The position numbers and the translations under genes are program-made. From Chromobacterium alkanivorans (lineage in GTDB: Bacteria > Pseudomonadota > Gammaproteobacteria > Burkholderiales > Chromobacteriaceae), in the NCBI RefSeq assembly GCF_016937655.1, contig NZ_JAFHKL010000011.1, positions 91,987-155,986 of the forward strand: a stretch of DNA of 64,000 nucleotides, written 5' to 3'. The notes beneath the pieces are model-generated. The model was not told the origin of the DNA and did no database searches. It saw only the letters and a list, made by a program, of their open reading frames with translations. Shown here one piece after another: positions 45,978 to 53,533 of this stretch. Numbering within the stretch: the first letter of the stretch is position 1; each line of letters opens with the position of its first letter.

Positions 45978-46703
45978 ATGATTCTGTTGGGCGTAAACAT
46001 CGATCACGTCGCCACCTTGCGTCAGGCGCGCGGCACCCGTTATCCCAGCCCGGTGGAGGCCGCGTTGGTGGCGGAAACCGCCGGCGCCGACCTGATCACT
46101 CTGCATCTGCGCGAGGATCGCCGCCACATCCAGGACGCCGACGTGGTGGCGATGCGCCAGGTGGTCAAGACCCGGGTCAATCTGGAAATGGCGATGACCG
46201 ATGAAATGCTGGCCAATGCGCTGGCGGTGAAGCCGGAAGACGTGTGCCTGGTGCCGGAAAAGCGCGAGGAAGTCACCACCGAGGGCGGCCTGGACGCCAT
46301 CGGCCACTTCGCCGACGTCAGCCGCTACACCTGCAGCTTGCGGGACGCAGGCATCCGCGTTTCCATCTTCATCGACCCGGACCGCGAGCAGATTCAGCGC
46401 GCCTGGGACGCCGGCGCGCGCGTGGTGGAGTTGCACACCGGCGCTTACGCCGACGCCCATGACGCCGCGGCGCGCGACGCCGAGCTGGCGCGCATCCGCG
46501 ACGCAGCCGCCTTCGCCGCCGAGCTGGGCATGGTGGTCAACGCCGGCCACGGCCTGAATTACCACAATGTGCAGCCGATCGCCGCGATTCCGCAGATCGC
46601 CGAACTGAACATCGGCCACGCCATCGTCGCCCAGGCGCTGTTCGTCGGCTTCGCCGAGGCGGTGAGGGAGATGAAGGCGCTGATGGTGGCCGCGCGCGGC
46701 TAA
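45978..46703 (+). CDS. pdxJ: Pyridoxine 5'-phosphate synthase
   Basis: 241 residues. Last ring-closing step of DXP-dependent vitamin B6 synthesis. TIM-barrel signatures: [17 protein letters not shown] at residues 4-20, [12 protein letters not shown] near 42 and [11 protein letters not shown] near 191. ATG 45978 follows GGGAG; the GTG at 45972 is in frame but spaced less well. RecO-PdxJ-AcpS adjacency is classic. Confidence 0.96.
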   Translation: MILLGVNIDHVATLRQARGTRYPSPVEAALVAETAGADLITLHLREDRRHIQDADVVAMRQVVKTRVNLEMAMTDEMLANALAVKPEDVCLVPEKREEVTTEGGLDAIGHFADVSRYTCSLRDAGIRVSIFIDPDREQIQRAWDAGARVVELHTGAYADAHDAAARDAELARIRDAAAFAAELGMVVNAGHGLNYHNVQPIAAIPQIAELNIGHAIVAQALFVGFAEAVREMKALMVAARG

Positions 46704-46708
46704 ACGCG

Positions 46709-47272
46709 GTGCCCACCGTCGTCACCCACGCCCTGGCCGGCGCGACGCTGGCCGGCCTGTGCGCGCCGCGGCCGCTGAGCGTGCCCGGCATGGCCGGCTG
46801 GCTGCTGCTGTGCGGCGCGGCGGCGATGTTGCCGGACCTGGACGTGATCACCTTCAAACTGGGCATTCCCTACGCCAGCCCCTGGGGGCATCGCGGCATT
46901 TCCCATTCGCTGACGCTGGCCTTGGTCGCCGGCGGCCTGCTGGCCGTGTTCGGGCGGCGCTGGTGGCGGCGGCTGGGCCTGGGGCCCATGCGCGCCTTCG
47001 CGGTGCTCAGCCTGGCGGTGGCGTCCCACGCGCTGCTGGACATGTGGACCGACGCCACCCATGGCCCGGCGCTGGCGATGCCCTGGCACCCAGGGCGTTT
47101 CTTGTTCGACTGGCGGCCGATAGAGGGCTCGCCGCTGACGCCTGGCCGCTGGCTGGGGGCCAAGGGGGGCCGGGTAGTGAGTTCGGAGCTGCTTTACGTC
47201 TGGCTGCCCTGCCTGCTGCTGTGGCTGACCCGCGCGGCGTGGCTGCGCGGACGCGGGGAGGGTGGGCGATGA
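46709..47272 (+). CDS. Membrane-bound metal-dependent hydrolase, YdjM/DUF457-like
   Basis: 187 residues with about four membrane spans. [10 protein letters not shown] at the N-terminus, LPDLDVITF near 45 and [15 protein letters not shown] near 62 are the metal-binding signature of the YdjM/DUF457 (PF04307) family. E. coli YdjM is LexA-regulated; no LexA box is seen here. It is inserted between pdxJ (5-bp gap) and acpS (4-bp overlap). GTG start without Shine-Dalgarno implies coupling to pdxJ. Substrate unknown. Confidence 0.85.
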   Translation: MPTVVTHALAGATLAGLCAPRPLSVPGMAGWLLLCGAAAMLPDLDVITFKLGIPYASPWGHRGISHSLTLALVAGGLLAVFGRRWWRRLGLGPMRAFAVLSLAVASHALLDMWTDATHGPALAMPWHPGRFLFDWRPIEGSPLTPGRWLGAKGGRVVSSELLYVWLPCLLLWLTRAAWLRGRGEGGR

Positions 47273-47658
47273 TTTACGGCATAGGTACCGATCTGGTGGA
47301 AATCGAACGCATGCGCGCGATGTTCCAGCGCTGGGGTTTCAAGCTGGGCCGGCGCATGCTGGCGCCGGCCGAGCGGCAGGCCTTCGTCGACAGCGCCGAT
47401 CCGGCGCGCTTCCTGGCCAAGCGCTTCGCGGTCAAGGAAGCGCTGGCCAAGGCGCTGGGCACCGGCGTGCGCGAGCCGGTGTTGTTGACGGCGATCTGGG
47501 TCGAGCATGACGAATGGGGCAAGCCCTTGTTGGCGCTAAGCCCCGAATTGGAACAATTTTTAAGCCAGCGCGGCGTGGGCGCGCGTCATCTGTCCATCAG
47601 CGACGAGCGCGGTTACGCGCTGGCTTTTGTGGTGCTGGAGCGCTCCGCGCCCGGCTAG
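47269..47658 (+). CDS. acpS: Holo-[acyl-carrier-protein] synthase
   Basis: 129 residues. Transfers 4'-phosphopantetheine from CoA to [15 protein letters not shown] at residues 4-15 and [19 protein letters not shown] near 46-64 hold the Mg2+- and CoA-binding residues. ATG overlaps the upstream stop. Sequence through [17 protein letters not shown] is complete. Confidence 0.96.
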   Translation: MIYGIGTDLVEIERMRAMFQRWGFKLGRRMLAPAERQAFVDSADPARFLAKRFAVKEALAKALGTGVREPVLLTAIWVEHDEWGKPLLALSPELEQFLSQRGVGARHLSISDERGYALAFVVLERSAPG

Positions 47659-47673
47659 AGAGAAAGTAGACCG

Positions 47674-48762
47674 ATGCAGCAGACTCAACAGAGCGCGGCC
47701 TTGCCGCGCGGGCCGGTGATGGCGGGCGTGGCCGGCCTGCGGCTGACGGACGAAGAGAAGCGGCGCTTGTCGCATCCGCTGGTGGGCGGGGTGATCCTGT
47801 TCCGCCGCAATTTCCAGGACATCGAGCAGCTGAAGGCGCTGAGCGCGGAAATCCGCGCGCTGCGCAGCCCGCATCTGCTGATCGCGGTGGACCACGAGGG
47901 CGGCCGGGTGCAGCGTTTCCTCGACGGCTTCACCCGTCTGCCGCCGATGCAGGTCTTGGGCAAGATGTGGGAGCAAGACCGCGCGGCGGCGCTGGAGCAG
48001 GCGGAGAACGTAGGCTATGTGCTGGCGGCCGAGCTGTCCGCCTGCGGCGTCGACCTGTCCTTCACCCCGGTGCTGGACCTGGACTGGGGGCGTTGCGCGG
48101 TGATCGGCAACCGCAGCTTCCACCGCGATCCGGCCATCGTGGCCGATCTGGCCGAAGCGCTGCAGCGCGGCCTGGCGCGCGGCGGCATGTCCACCTGCGG
48201 CAAGCATTTCCCGGGTCATGGCTTTGTCGAGGGCGACAGCCATCATCTGATGCCTGAGGACGGCCGCAGCTTGGCCGAGCTGGAGGCGGACGATTTAATC
48301 CCCTTCGGCCGTCTGGCGGCGGCGGGCATGGGCTCGGTGATGCCGGCGCATGTGCTGTACCCGGCGGTGGACGCGCAGCCGGCCGGCTTCTCGCGGGTCT
48401 GGCTGCAGCAGGTGTTGCGCGGCCGGCTGGGTTTTGACGGGGTGATTTTCTCCGACGCGCTGGACATGGAGGGCGCGGCCGGCGCCGGCAGCTTCGTGCA
48501 GCGCGCCGATGCGGCCTTGGCCGCCGGTTGCGATATGGTGCTGGTCTGCAACGATCCGCGGCAGACTGATCTGATCCTGGCCAATCTGCGGCCGCCGGCG
48601 CAGCCGGATCTGGCGCGGCGGCTGGAGCGCATGGCCGGCAGGGCGGCGGATTGGGCGGCGGAACTGGCCGGCCCGGCCTTCGCCTCGGCGCGCGCCCAGG
48701 TGGAGCGTCTGAACATGCCGGCGGACGCGATGCGCGGGCCGGATGTGGGCGAGGCTAATTAG
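47674..48762 (+). CDS. nagZ: Beta-N-acetylhexosaminidase, cell-wall recycling
   Basis: 362 residues. Glycoside hydrolase family 3; removes GlcNAc from anhydro-muropeptides in the cytoplasm and so influences AmpC-type induction. DHEGGRVQRF near residue 71, CGKHFPGHGFVEGDSHH near 172-188 (the flexible His-Asp catalytic loop) and FSDALDMEGA near 257 (Asp nucleophile) are intact. Preceded by GAGAAAG. Last gene of the long plus-strand series. Confidence 0.95.
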   Translation: MQQTQQSAALPRGPVMAGVAGLRLTDEEKRRLSHPLVGGVILFRRNFQDIEQLKALSAEIRALRSPHLLIAVDHEGGRVQRFLDGFTRLPPMQVLGKMWEQDRAAALEQAENVGYVLAAELSACGVDLSFTPVLDLDWGRCAVIGNRSFHRDPAIVADLAEALQRGLARGGMSTCGKHFPGHGFVEGDSHHLMPEDGRSLAELEADDLIPFGRLAAAGMGSVMPAHVLYPAVDAQPAGFSRVWLQQVLRGRLGFDGVIFSDALDMEGAAGAGSFVQRADAALAAGCDMVLVCNDPRQTDLILANLRPPAQPDLARRLERMAGRAADWAAELAGPAFASARAQVERLNMPADAMRGPDVGEAN

Positions 48763-48788
48763 CGCCGCTGGCCATCATTGGCGGAAAC

Positions 48789-48818
48789 ACGGCCCGAGCG
48801 CATGGACGCCCGGGCCGT
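48789..48818. terminator. Hairpin terminator between nagZ and the S24 operon
   Basis: ACGGCCCG-A-GCG-CATGGA-CGC-C-CGGGCCGT: a 12-position stem with one mismatch, placed between convergent genes. Followed by TGTCGTTT on plus and preceded by AAACAC (minus GTGTTT), so the T-tract is weak in both directions. Confidence 0.55.
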
Positions 48819-48840
48819 TGTCGTTTAGGGAAGCGTTTGC

Positions 48841-48996
48841 TTAAACAAACTGCACCGGCACGTAGAAGTCGCGCCCAGGGCGGCTGACCAGTACTTGCGG
48901 CTGGCCCTGGATCACCGCGCGGAAGGCGCGCGGCAGCCGGCGCCAGTCCATGAACTTCATCTTGATGCTGTCGTATTGCGCTTGAGTGTGTTCCAT
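48841..48996 (-). CDS. 51-residue protein, unrecognised, downstream of S24 peptidase
   Basis: Short minus-strand gene of 51 codons. It starts MEHTQAQYDSIKMKF, has MDWRRLPRAFRAVIQ in the middle and ends RDFYVPVQFV. A strong GGGAG lies 8 bp before ATG 48996, and it begins 17 bp after the stop of the S24 gene, so the two should be cotranscribed. It is amphipathic and basic in the middle, with no membrane helix. I do not recognise the family. Codon use is like its neighbours, supporting a real gene. Confidence 0.7.
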   Translation of the reverse strand: MEHTQAQYDSIKMKFMDWRRLPRAFRAVIQGQPQVLVSRPGRDFYVPVQFV

Positions 48997-49013
48997 GGTG
49001 TTCTCCCGAAGGT

Positions 49014-49592
49014 TCAGTCCACTTTGTGGATGACGTTGGTGACGACGCCCCAGATATGGAAGGCGGCGTCTTCCGGCACCGGAATCGGCTGGAATTCCGG
49101 GTTTTCCGGCAGCAGGCGGATGCCGCCGGCGGTCTTCTCCAGCCGCTTCACCGTCAGCTCGCCATTGAGCGCGGCCACGACGACCTTGCCGTTGCGCGCT
49201 TCCGCCGCGCGGTCCACCACCAGCAGGTCGCCGTCGTGGATGCCGGCGCCCAGCATGGATTCGCCCTTGACCGTGACCAGGAAGGTGCTGCCCGGGCGCG
49301 GCGCCAGCCGGGCGTTGAGGTCCACGTCGTCTTCCTTGAGATCGTCCGCCGCCACCGGCGAGCCGGCCGGCACGCTGTTGGCGAACAGCGGCAGCGACAG
49401 TTCGCTGAGGTGGCGCGCCAGCGTGCGCACGTCGTCGGCCTGGGCGTTGTGGGCGGTGCGCCAGCTGCGGTAATCGTGCAGCCAGTCTTCCAGCACCGGC
49501 TTCAGAGGTTCCGGCACGCGGATGGCGACGGTCTTGTCGCCGCCGTAGCTGGACTTGCGGCCGGCGCCGCTGCGTTTGCCTCCGTGGCTCAT
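49014..49592 (-). CDS. UmuD/LexA-like S24 family self-cleaving peptidase
   Basis: 192 residues. A short basic N-terminus (GGKRSGAGRKSS) precedes a helix pair, then the cleavage region PAGSPVAADD (Ala-Gly bond near residue 79), catalytic Ser in VKGESMLGAGIHDGDLLVV near 117 and Lys in TVKRLEK near 157. It lacks the LexA winged helix, so it is UmuD-like. No umuC follows; instead a 51-codon gene does. ATG 49592 lies downstream of a 22-bp palindrome (49619-49640) that is probably its operator. The longer reading to 49859 runs into tdk and is rejected. Confidence 0.87.
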   Translation of the reverse strand: MSHGGKRSGAGRKSSYGGDKTVAIRVPEPLKPVLEDWLHDYRSWRTAHNAQADDVRTLARHLSELSLPLFANSVPAGSPVAADDLKEDDVDLNARLAPRPGSTFLVTVKGESMLGAGIHDGDLLVVDRAAEARNGKVVVAALNGELTVKRLEKTAGGIRLLPENPEFQPIPVPEDAAFHIWGVVTNVIHKVD

Positions 49593-49618
49593 GGCTAATC
49601 CTATGTAATGCAAGCAGA

Positions 49619-49640
49619 TTTGATTGTGTACATTATCAAA
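49619..49640. promoter_or_regulatory. 22-bp palindrome TTTGAT-TG-TGTACA-TT-ATCAAA upstream of S24 gene
   Basis: Perfect 6-bp outer arms and a perfect TGTACA centre, with only two mismatched positions on each side. It lies 27-48 bp upstream of the S24 start and overlaps a possible -10 (CACAAT, minus strand) 17 bp from TTGCCC. This is a strong operator candidate. It does not match the betaproteobacterial LexA box CTGT-N8-ACAG. Confidence 0.62.
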
Positions 49641-49681
49641 CTCCAGGGCAAGTTTTTTTTGCGCGCGGCGGCGGCGGACGC

Positions 49682-49709
49682 AAAAAAGCCCGCTGGCGCG
49701 GGCGGGCTT
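49682..49709 (-). terminator. Rho-independent terminator after tdk
   Basis: Minus-strand AAGCCCGC, 8-nt loop, GCGGGCTT followed by TTTT. It lies 20 bp downstream of the tdk stop and ends the truC-rlmJ-tdk series. Confidence 0.85.
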
Positions 49710-49728
49710 CGGCGGGCGGGGCGGAGCG

Positions 49729-50283
49729 TCAGAGCTGGTAGAAGCAGCGGGCGCAAACCGCGCGGTAGCGGGCGTTGCCGCCGATTTCCACCTGCGGGCC
49801 TTCCTTGACGCGGCGGCCGTCGGCGTCGATGCGGATGTGCATGGTGGCTTTTTTGCCACATTCGCAAATGGTCTTGATCTCTTCGATTTCGTCGGCCAGC
49901 GCCAGCAGCATGCCGGAGCCGACGAAGGGCTCGCCGCGGAAGTCGGTGCGCAGGCCGAAGCAGATCACCGGAATGTTGCGGGTGTGGGCCAGCTCATGCA
50001 GCTGATGCACTTGCTCCGGCGTCATGAACTGGGCTTCGTCGATCAGGATGCAGGCGGTCTGGCCGAAGTCCTCGGCCAGGAAGTTCATTTCCGGCGAGAA
50101 GGTGCGGGCCTCGCGCTGCAGATTGAGCCGCGAGGTGATCTTGCCGAAGCCGTAGCGGTCGTCCATCGCGCTGGTGAACAGCGCCACGGTCTTGCCCATG
50201 GATTCGTAGTTGTTGGCGATTTGCAGCAACTGGGTGCTCTTGCCGCTGTTCATCGCGGCGTAGCGGAAAAAGAGTTTTGCCAT
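49729..50283 (-). CDS. tdk: Thymidine kinase
   Basis: 184 residues, type II TK. Phosphorylates thymidine in the salvage pathway. Walker A FRYAAMNSGKSTQLLQ at residues 6-21, Walker B ILIDEAQF near 85, and a C-terminal zinc site with CECGKK near 143 and CARCF near 178. It lies 29 bp after rlmJ on the same strand. Confidence 0.96.
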   Translation of the reverse strand: MAKLFFRYAAMNSGKSTQLLQIANNYESMGKTVALFTSAMDDRYGFGKITSRLNLQREARTFSPEMNFLAEDFGQTACILIDEAQFMTPEQVHQLHELAHTRNIPVICFGLRTDFRGEPFVGSGMLLALADEIEEIKTICECGKKATMHIRIDADGRRVKEGPQVEIGGNARYRAVCARCFYQL

Positions 50284-50312
50284 CGAAGGGGCCTAGGTGG
50301 GCTTGGGGCGTG

Positions 50313-51161
50313 TTAAAGATCGCCGCCGGTTTCCAGCACATAGCTGGCGCCGGCGTTTTGAGCCAGGTGCTGGGCGAGGTAGGGCAGCACTTCGCGCAGC
50401 GTCTGCGGCAGGGTCCACGGCGCGTTGAGAATGAACATGCCGCTGCCGTGCATGCCGAAGCCGTCGCTGGACGGCTTTTGCACGTGCAGTTCGGCGCGCA
50501 ACCAGTTCTTGGCGCCCAGCTTCTTCATTTCCTTGGGCAGTTCCTTCATTTCCGCGCGCTGCAGGCAGGGATACCAGACGGCGTAGACGCCGGTGGCGAA
50601 GCGCTTCAGGCTTTCCTTCAGCGCGGTGATCACGTGCTGGTAGTCGCGCTTGTCCTCGTAGGGCGGGTCGATCAGCACCAGCGCGCGGCGCGGCGGCGGC
50701 GGCAGAATCGCCTTGATCGCCTCGAAGCCGTTGGCCTGCTGGATCTGCACGCGGCGGCCGGCGTCGGCGAAGGTGTCGGCCAGCAGTTGGTGGTCGGTGG
50801 GGTGCAGCTCGAACAGGCGCAGCTTGTCGCTGGCCGGCATCACTTCCGCCGCGCACCACGGCGAGCCGGGGTAGAGCTTGAGTTCGCCGTCGGCGTTCAG
50901 CGTGCGCACCACCTCGACGTAGTTGGCGACGGCTTCCGGCAGGTCGTCGCGTCGCCACAGCCGGGCGATGCCGGACTCGAACTCGGCGTTCTTGGTGGCG
51001 TAGCCTTCCACCAGCGAGTAGGCGCCGGCGCCGGCGTGGGTGTCGATATACCAGTAGGGCTTGGCTTTCTGGCCCAGGTAGTTCAGGAGTTCGATCTGGA
51101 TCAGGTGCTTGAGCACGTCGGCGTGGTTGCCGGCGTGGAAGGCGTGGCGGTAACTGAGCAT
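50313..51161 (-). CDS. rlmJ: 23S rRNA (adenine-2030-N6)-methyltransferase
   Basis: 282 residues. Starts MLSYRHAFHAGNHADVLKH, the near-invariant RlmJ/YhiR N-terminus. IDTHAGAGAY near 42 binds AdoMet and LIDPPYEDKRDY near 163 is the DPPY catalytic motif of N6-adenine methylases. It acts on 23S rRNA before 50S assembly. 21 bp downstream of truC. Confidence 0.95.
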   Translation of the reverse strand: MLSYRHAFHAGNHADVLKHLIQIELLNYLGQKAKPYWYIDTHAGAGAYSLVEGYATKNAEFESGIARLWRRDDLPEAVANYVEVVRTLNADGELKLYPGSPWCAAEVMPASDKLRLFELHPTDHQLLADTFADAGRRVQIQQANGFEAIKAILPPPPRRALVLIDPPYEDKRDYQHVITALKESLKRFATGVYAVWYPCLQRAEMKELPKEMKKLGAKNWLRAELHVQKPSSDGFGMHGSGMFILNAPWTLPQTLREVLPYLAQHLAQNAGASYVLETGGDL

Positions 51162-51182
51162 GGCTGCGGGGTATGGCGTTCG

Positions 51183-51950
51183 TCAGCCGCGAATTGTACC
51201 GGATTCGGCGTGGCCGCGCAGCGCGTCCTCCAGCGCGGCGCGCCAGCCCAGCTGTTCGACCAGTTGCATGAAGTCGTCCGCCGGCGGCGCTTGCAGCAGC
51301 AGCGGCAGGCCGCTGTCCGGGTGGCTCAGCCGCATCGCGACGCAGGCCAGCAGCAGGCGCCGGCTGCCGAAGTGTTCGGCGAACATGCGATTGTGGCGGC
51401 CCTTGCCGTGAGTGGCGTCGCCGATGATGGGGTGGGCGATGTGCTTCAAATGGCGACGCAGCTGGTGGCGGCGGCCGGTGTGCGGGGTCAGCTCCAGCAG
51501 GCTGTAGCGGCTGCTGGGGTAGCGCTCGACTTCGATAGGCAGCTCGACGCGCGCCAGCGTGCGGTAATCGGTGACGGCGGCCTGCGGCGCGGTGTCCACG
51601 GTTTCGCCTATCCATTCCAGGTCGTCCGGGCGCCGGCTCAGCGGGTAGTCGATATGGCCGGCGTCGTCGGTGTGGCCGCGGACCACGGCGACATAGCGCT
51701 TGTCCACCTGTTGGCGTTCGAACTGCCAGCTCATTTCCCGGCACATGTCCTTGTCCAGCGCGAACAGCAGCGCGCCGGAGGTGCCCTTGTCCAGCCGGTG
51801 CACCGGGTAGACCCGCTGGCCGATCTGGTCGCGCAGCAGCTGCACGGCGAAGTGGGTTTCATTGCGGTCCAGCGCGGTGCGGTGCACCAGCAGGCCAGAG
51901 GGCTTGTGGATGGCGATCAGCCGGTCGTCGCGGTAGAGAATGGGCAGCAT
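51183..51950 (-). CDS. truC: tRNA pseudouridine-65 synthase
   Basis: 255 residues of the RluA family. YPVHRLDKGTSGALLFAL near residue 48 contains the catalytic Asp in HRLDxxTSG, and TPHTGRRHQLRRHLKHIAHPIIGD near 158 is the second signature. Length and the N-terminal LPILYRDDRLIAIHKPSGLLVHR fit TruC. The reading from 52187 is rejected since the domain begins at 51950. Confidence 0.92.
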   Translation of the reverse strand: MLPILYRDDRLIAIHKPSGLLVHRTALDRNETHFAVQLLRDQIGQRVYPVHRLDKGTSGALLFALDKDMCREMSWQFERQQVDKRYVAVVRGHTDDAGHIDYPLSRRPDDLEWIGETVDTAPQAAVTDYRTLARVELPIEVERYPSSRYSLLELTPHTGRRHQLRRHLKHIAHPIIGDATHGKGRHNRMFAEHFGSRRLLLACVAMRLSHPDSGLPLLLQAPPADDFMQLVEQLGWRAALEDALRGHAESGTIRG

Positions 51951-52410
51951 GGGACGGGTGGAAACGGGTGGGGAAGGCCGGCATTGTAGGCGCTGCCGGC
52001 CGGCTTTGAAAGGCGGGCGATGCCGCTGTGCTGTAGTTTTATGTCTTACGCTTCCATTACGCGAAAACAACATTGGTTTTACATGCCATCGGCGTTTTTG
52101 CGCGCGGTCCCGGGTTTTGCCGGCTTTCGTTGCGACATGATATTTCAAAGTAGAGAGGAAGTTGTTTACAGGCCATGGGTGCGTCATTACAATTCGCCGC
52201 GCTCAAACAAGAATGACAGGGCGGCGTCTGTGCCGATTGCGATCCCGTTTGCCATGGGATGGCGGCAGGACCGCTTCCGCGCAACCTGGCGTGTAGTTGC
52301 GACGCTACATGACGAAGGGTTGGCGGGCGCTTTGCTTCGCTGCACGGCACGGGAACCACAGGGGGTGATCGGCGTGCGGGTTGACCAACAAACTCCATAG
52401 AGTCATAGAG
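51951..52410 (+). other. 460-bp gap: promoter and long leader of the BMP transporter
   Basis: No protein gene is supported here. A good promoter is at 52165-52193, so the transporter leader would be about 210 nt. Within it are small inverted repeats such as GTAG-N8-CTAC near 52299, and a 13-codon frame starting at 52176 that overlaps the promoter and is unlikely to be real. The first 200 bp carry the truC upstream region. Confidence 0.5.
52165..52193 (+). promoter_or_regulatory. Sigma-70 promoter TTTACA-17-TACAAT for the BMP operon
   Basis: -35 TTTACA (5 of 6), spacer exactly 17 bp, -10 TACAAT (5 of 6). It is the best promoter match in the gap and points at the substrate-binding protein gene 218 bp downstream. 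Confidence 0.65.
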
Positions 52411-53415
52411 ATGAAAATCCAGCTGAAACGAATGAGCTTTGCCGTAGCGGCCGCGGTGCTGTCCACCTCCGCTTTCGCCAAAGAGTTCTCGCCCGCCGTG
52501 GTCTACGACATGGCCGGCAAGTTTGACAAGAGCTTCAACGAGTCCGCGTACAACGGCGCCGAGCGTTTCAAGAAGGAATTCAAGATCAATTACCGCGACG
52601 GTCAGATCGCGTCCGAAGCCCAGAAAGAGCAGCTGCTGCGCAATATGGCGCGTCGCGACGCCGACATCGTGGTGGCGATCGGCTTCTCCTTCACCCAGGC
52701 TGTGGAGACCGTGGCCAAGGAATTCCCCAAGGTCAAGTTCACTCTGATCGACGCGGTGGCAAAAGGTTCCAACGTTCAAAGCATCGTGTTCAAGGAACAG
52801 GAAGGCGCCTTCCTGACCGGCGTGGCCGCGGCGATGGCTTCCAAGAGCGGCAAGGTGGGCTTTGTCGGCGGCATGGACGTGCCGCTGATCCGCGCCTTCG
52901 GCTGTGGCTATGTGCAGGGCGTCAAGTTCACCAATAAGAACGCCAGCGTGATCCAGAACATGACCGGCACCACCCCGCAGGCCTTCAACGACCCGGCGCG
53001 CGGCACTGAGCTGGCCAAGAGCCAGTTCGACCGCGGCGTGGACGTGGTGTTCGCCGCCGCCGGCGGCACCGGCCTGGGCGTGCTGCAAGCCGCCAAGGCC
53101 GCCGGCAAGTACTCCATCGGCGTGGACAGTAACCAGAACCACCTGTACCCGGGCTCGGTGCTGACCTCCATGGTCAAGCGCGTGGACGTGGCGGTGTTCA
53201 ACACCTTCAAGGACGCCAAGAACGGTTCCTGGAAGCCGGAAGTGAAGATTCTGGGCTTGAAAGAGGCCGGCGTGGATTGGGCGCTGGACGCCAACAACCG
53301 CAAAGTGATCACTCCGGCGATGGAGAAGAAGATCAACGCCGCCAAGGCCGACATCATCGGCGGCAAGATCAAGGTGGTGGATTACCGCTCCAACAACAGC
53401 TGCCCGGTGCAATAA
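52411..53415 (+). CDS. BMP-family nucleoside-binding protein of an ABC importer
   Basis: 334 residues. Signal peptide to about residue 23 (ending TSAFA), not a clear lipobox. The mature part begins KEFSPAVVYDMAGKFDKSFNESAYNGAERF, the PnrA/Bmp signature, with VFAAAGGTGLGVLQAA near 215 and GVDSNQNHLYPGSVLTSMVKRVD near 240. The family binds purine nucleosides or deoxyribonucleosides in the periplasm. The three downstream genes supply ATPase and permeases. A strong hairpin after the stop may favour high levels of this component. Confidence 0.9.
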   Translation: MKIQLKRMSFAVAAAVLSTSAFAKEFSPAVVYDMAGKFDKSFNESAYNGAERFKKEFKINYRDGQIASEAQKEQLLRNMARRDADIVVAIGFSFTQAVETVAKEFPKVKFTLIDAVAKGSNVQSIVFKEQEGAFLTGVAAAMASKSGKVGFVGGMDVPLIRAFGCGYVQGVKFTNKNASVIQNMTGTTPQAFNDPARGTELAKSQFDRGVDVVFAAAGGTGLGVLQAAKAAGKYSIGVDSNQNHLYPGSVLTSMVKRVDVAVFNTFKDAKNGSWKPEVKILGLKEAGVDWALDANNRKVITPAMEKKINAAKADIIGGKIKVVDYRSNNSCPVQ

Positions 53416-53451
53416 GCTGAGCTGAGTTTTCCCTGATCCGTTTCGGGGACG

Positions 53452-53484
53452 CAGGCACGATGAGCTTCATCGTGCCTGTTTGTT
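53452..53484 (+). terminator. Intercistronic hairpin after the binding-protein gene
   Basis: CAGGCACGATGA-GCT-TCATCGTGCCTG, a perfect 12-bp stem, followed by TTTGTTC. As a partial terminator or 3' stabiliser it would give more binding protein than ATPase and permease, as in many ABC operons. Confidence 0.7.
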
Positions 53485-53533
53485 CATGCCGCAGCGGAAT
53501 CAGATTGACCCTAACCAGGGAATATGAATAAGC

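Noticed and set aside
49593..49660. LexA SOS box upstream of the UmuD-like gene
   Set aside because: The palindrome found has TTTGAT/ATCAAA arms and no CTGT-N8-ACAG.
52176..52217. 13-codon upstream frame in the BMP leader
   Set aside because: It begins inside the promoter spacer, so it would not be on the mRNA, and it shows no conserved feature.
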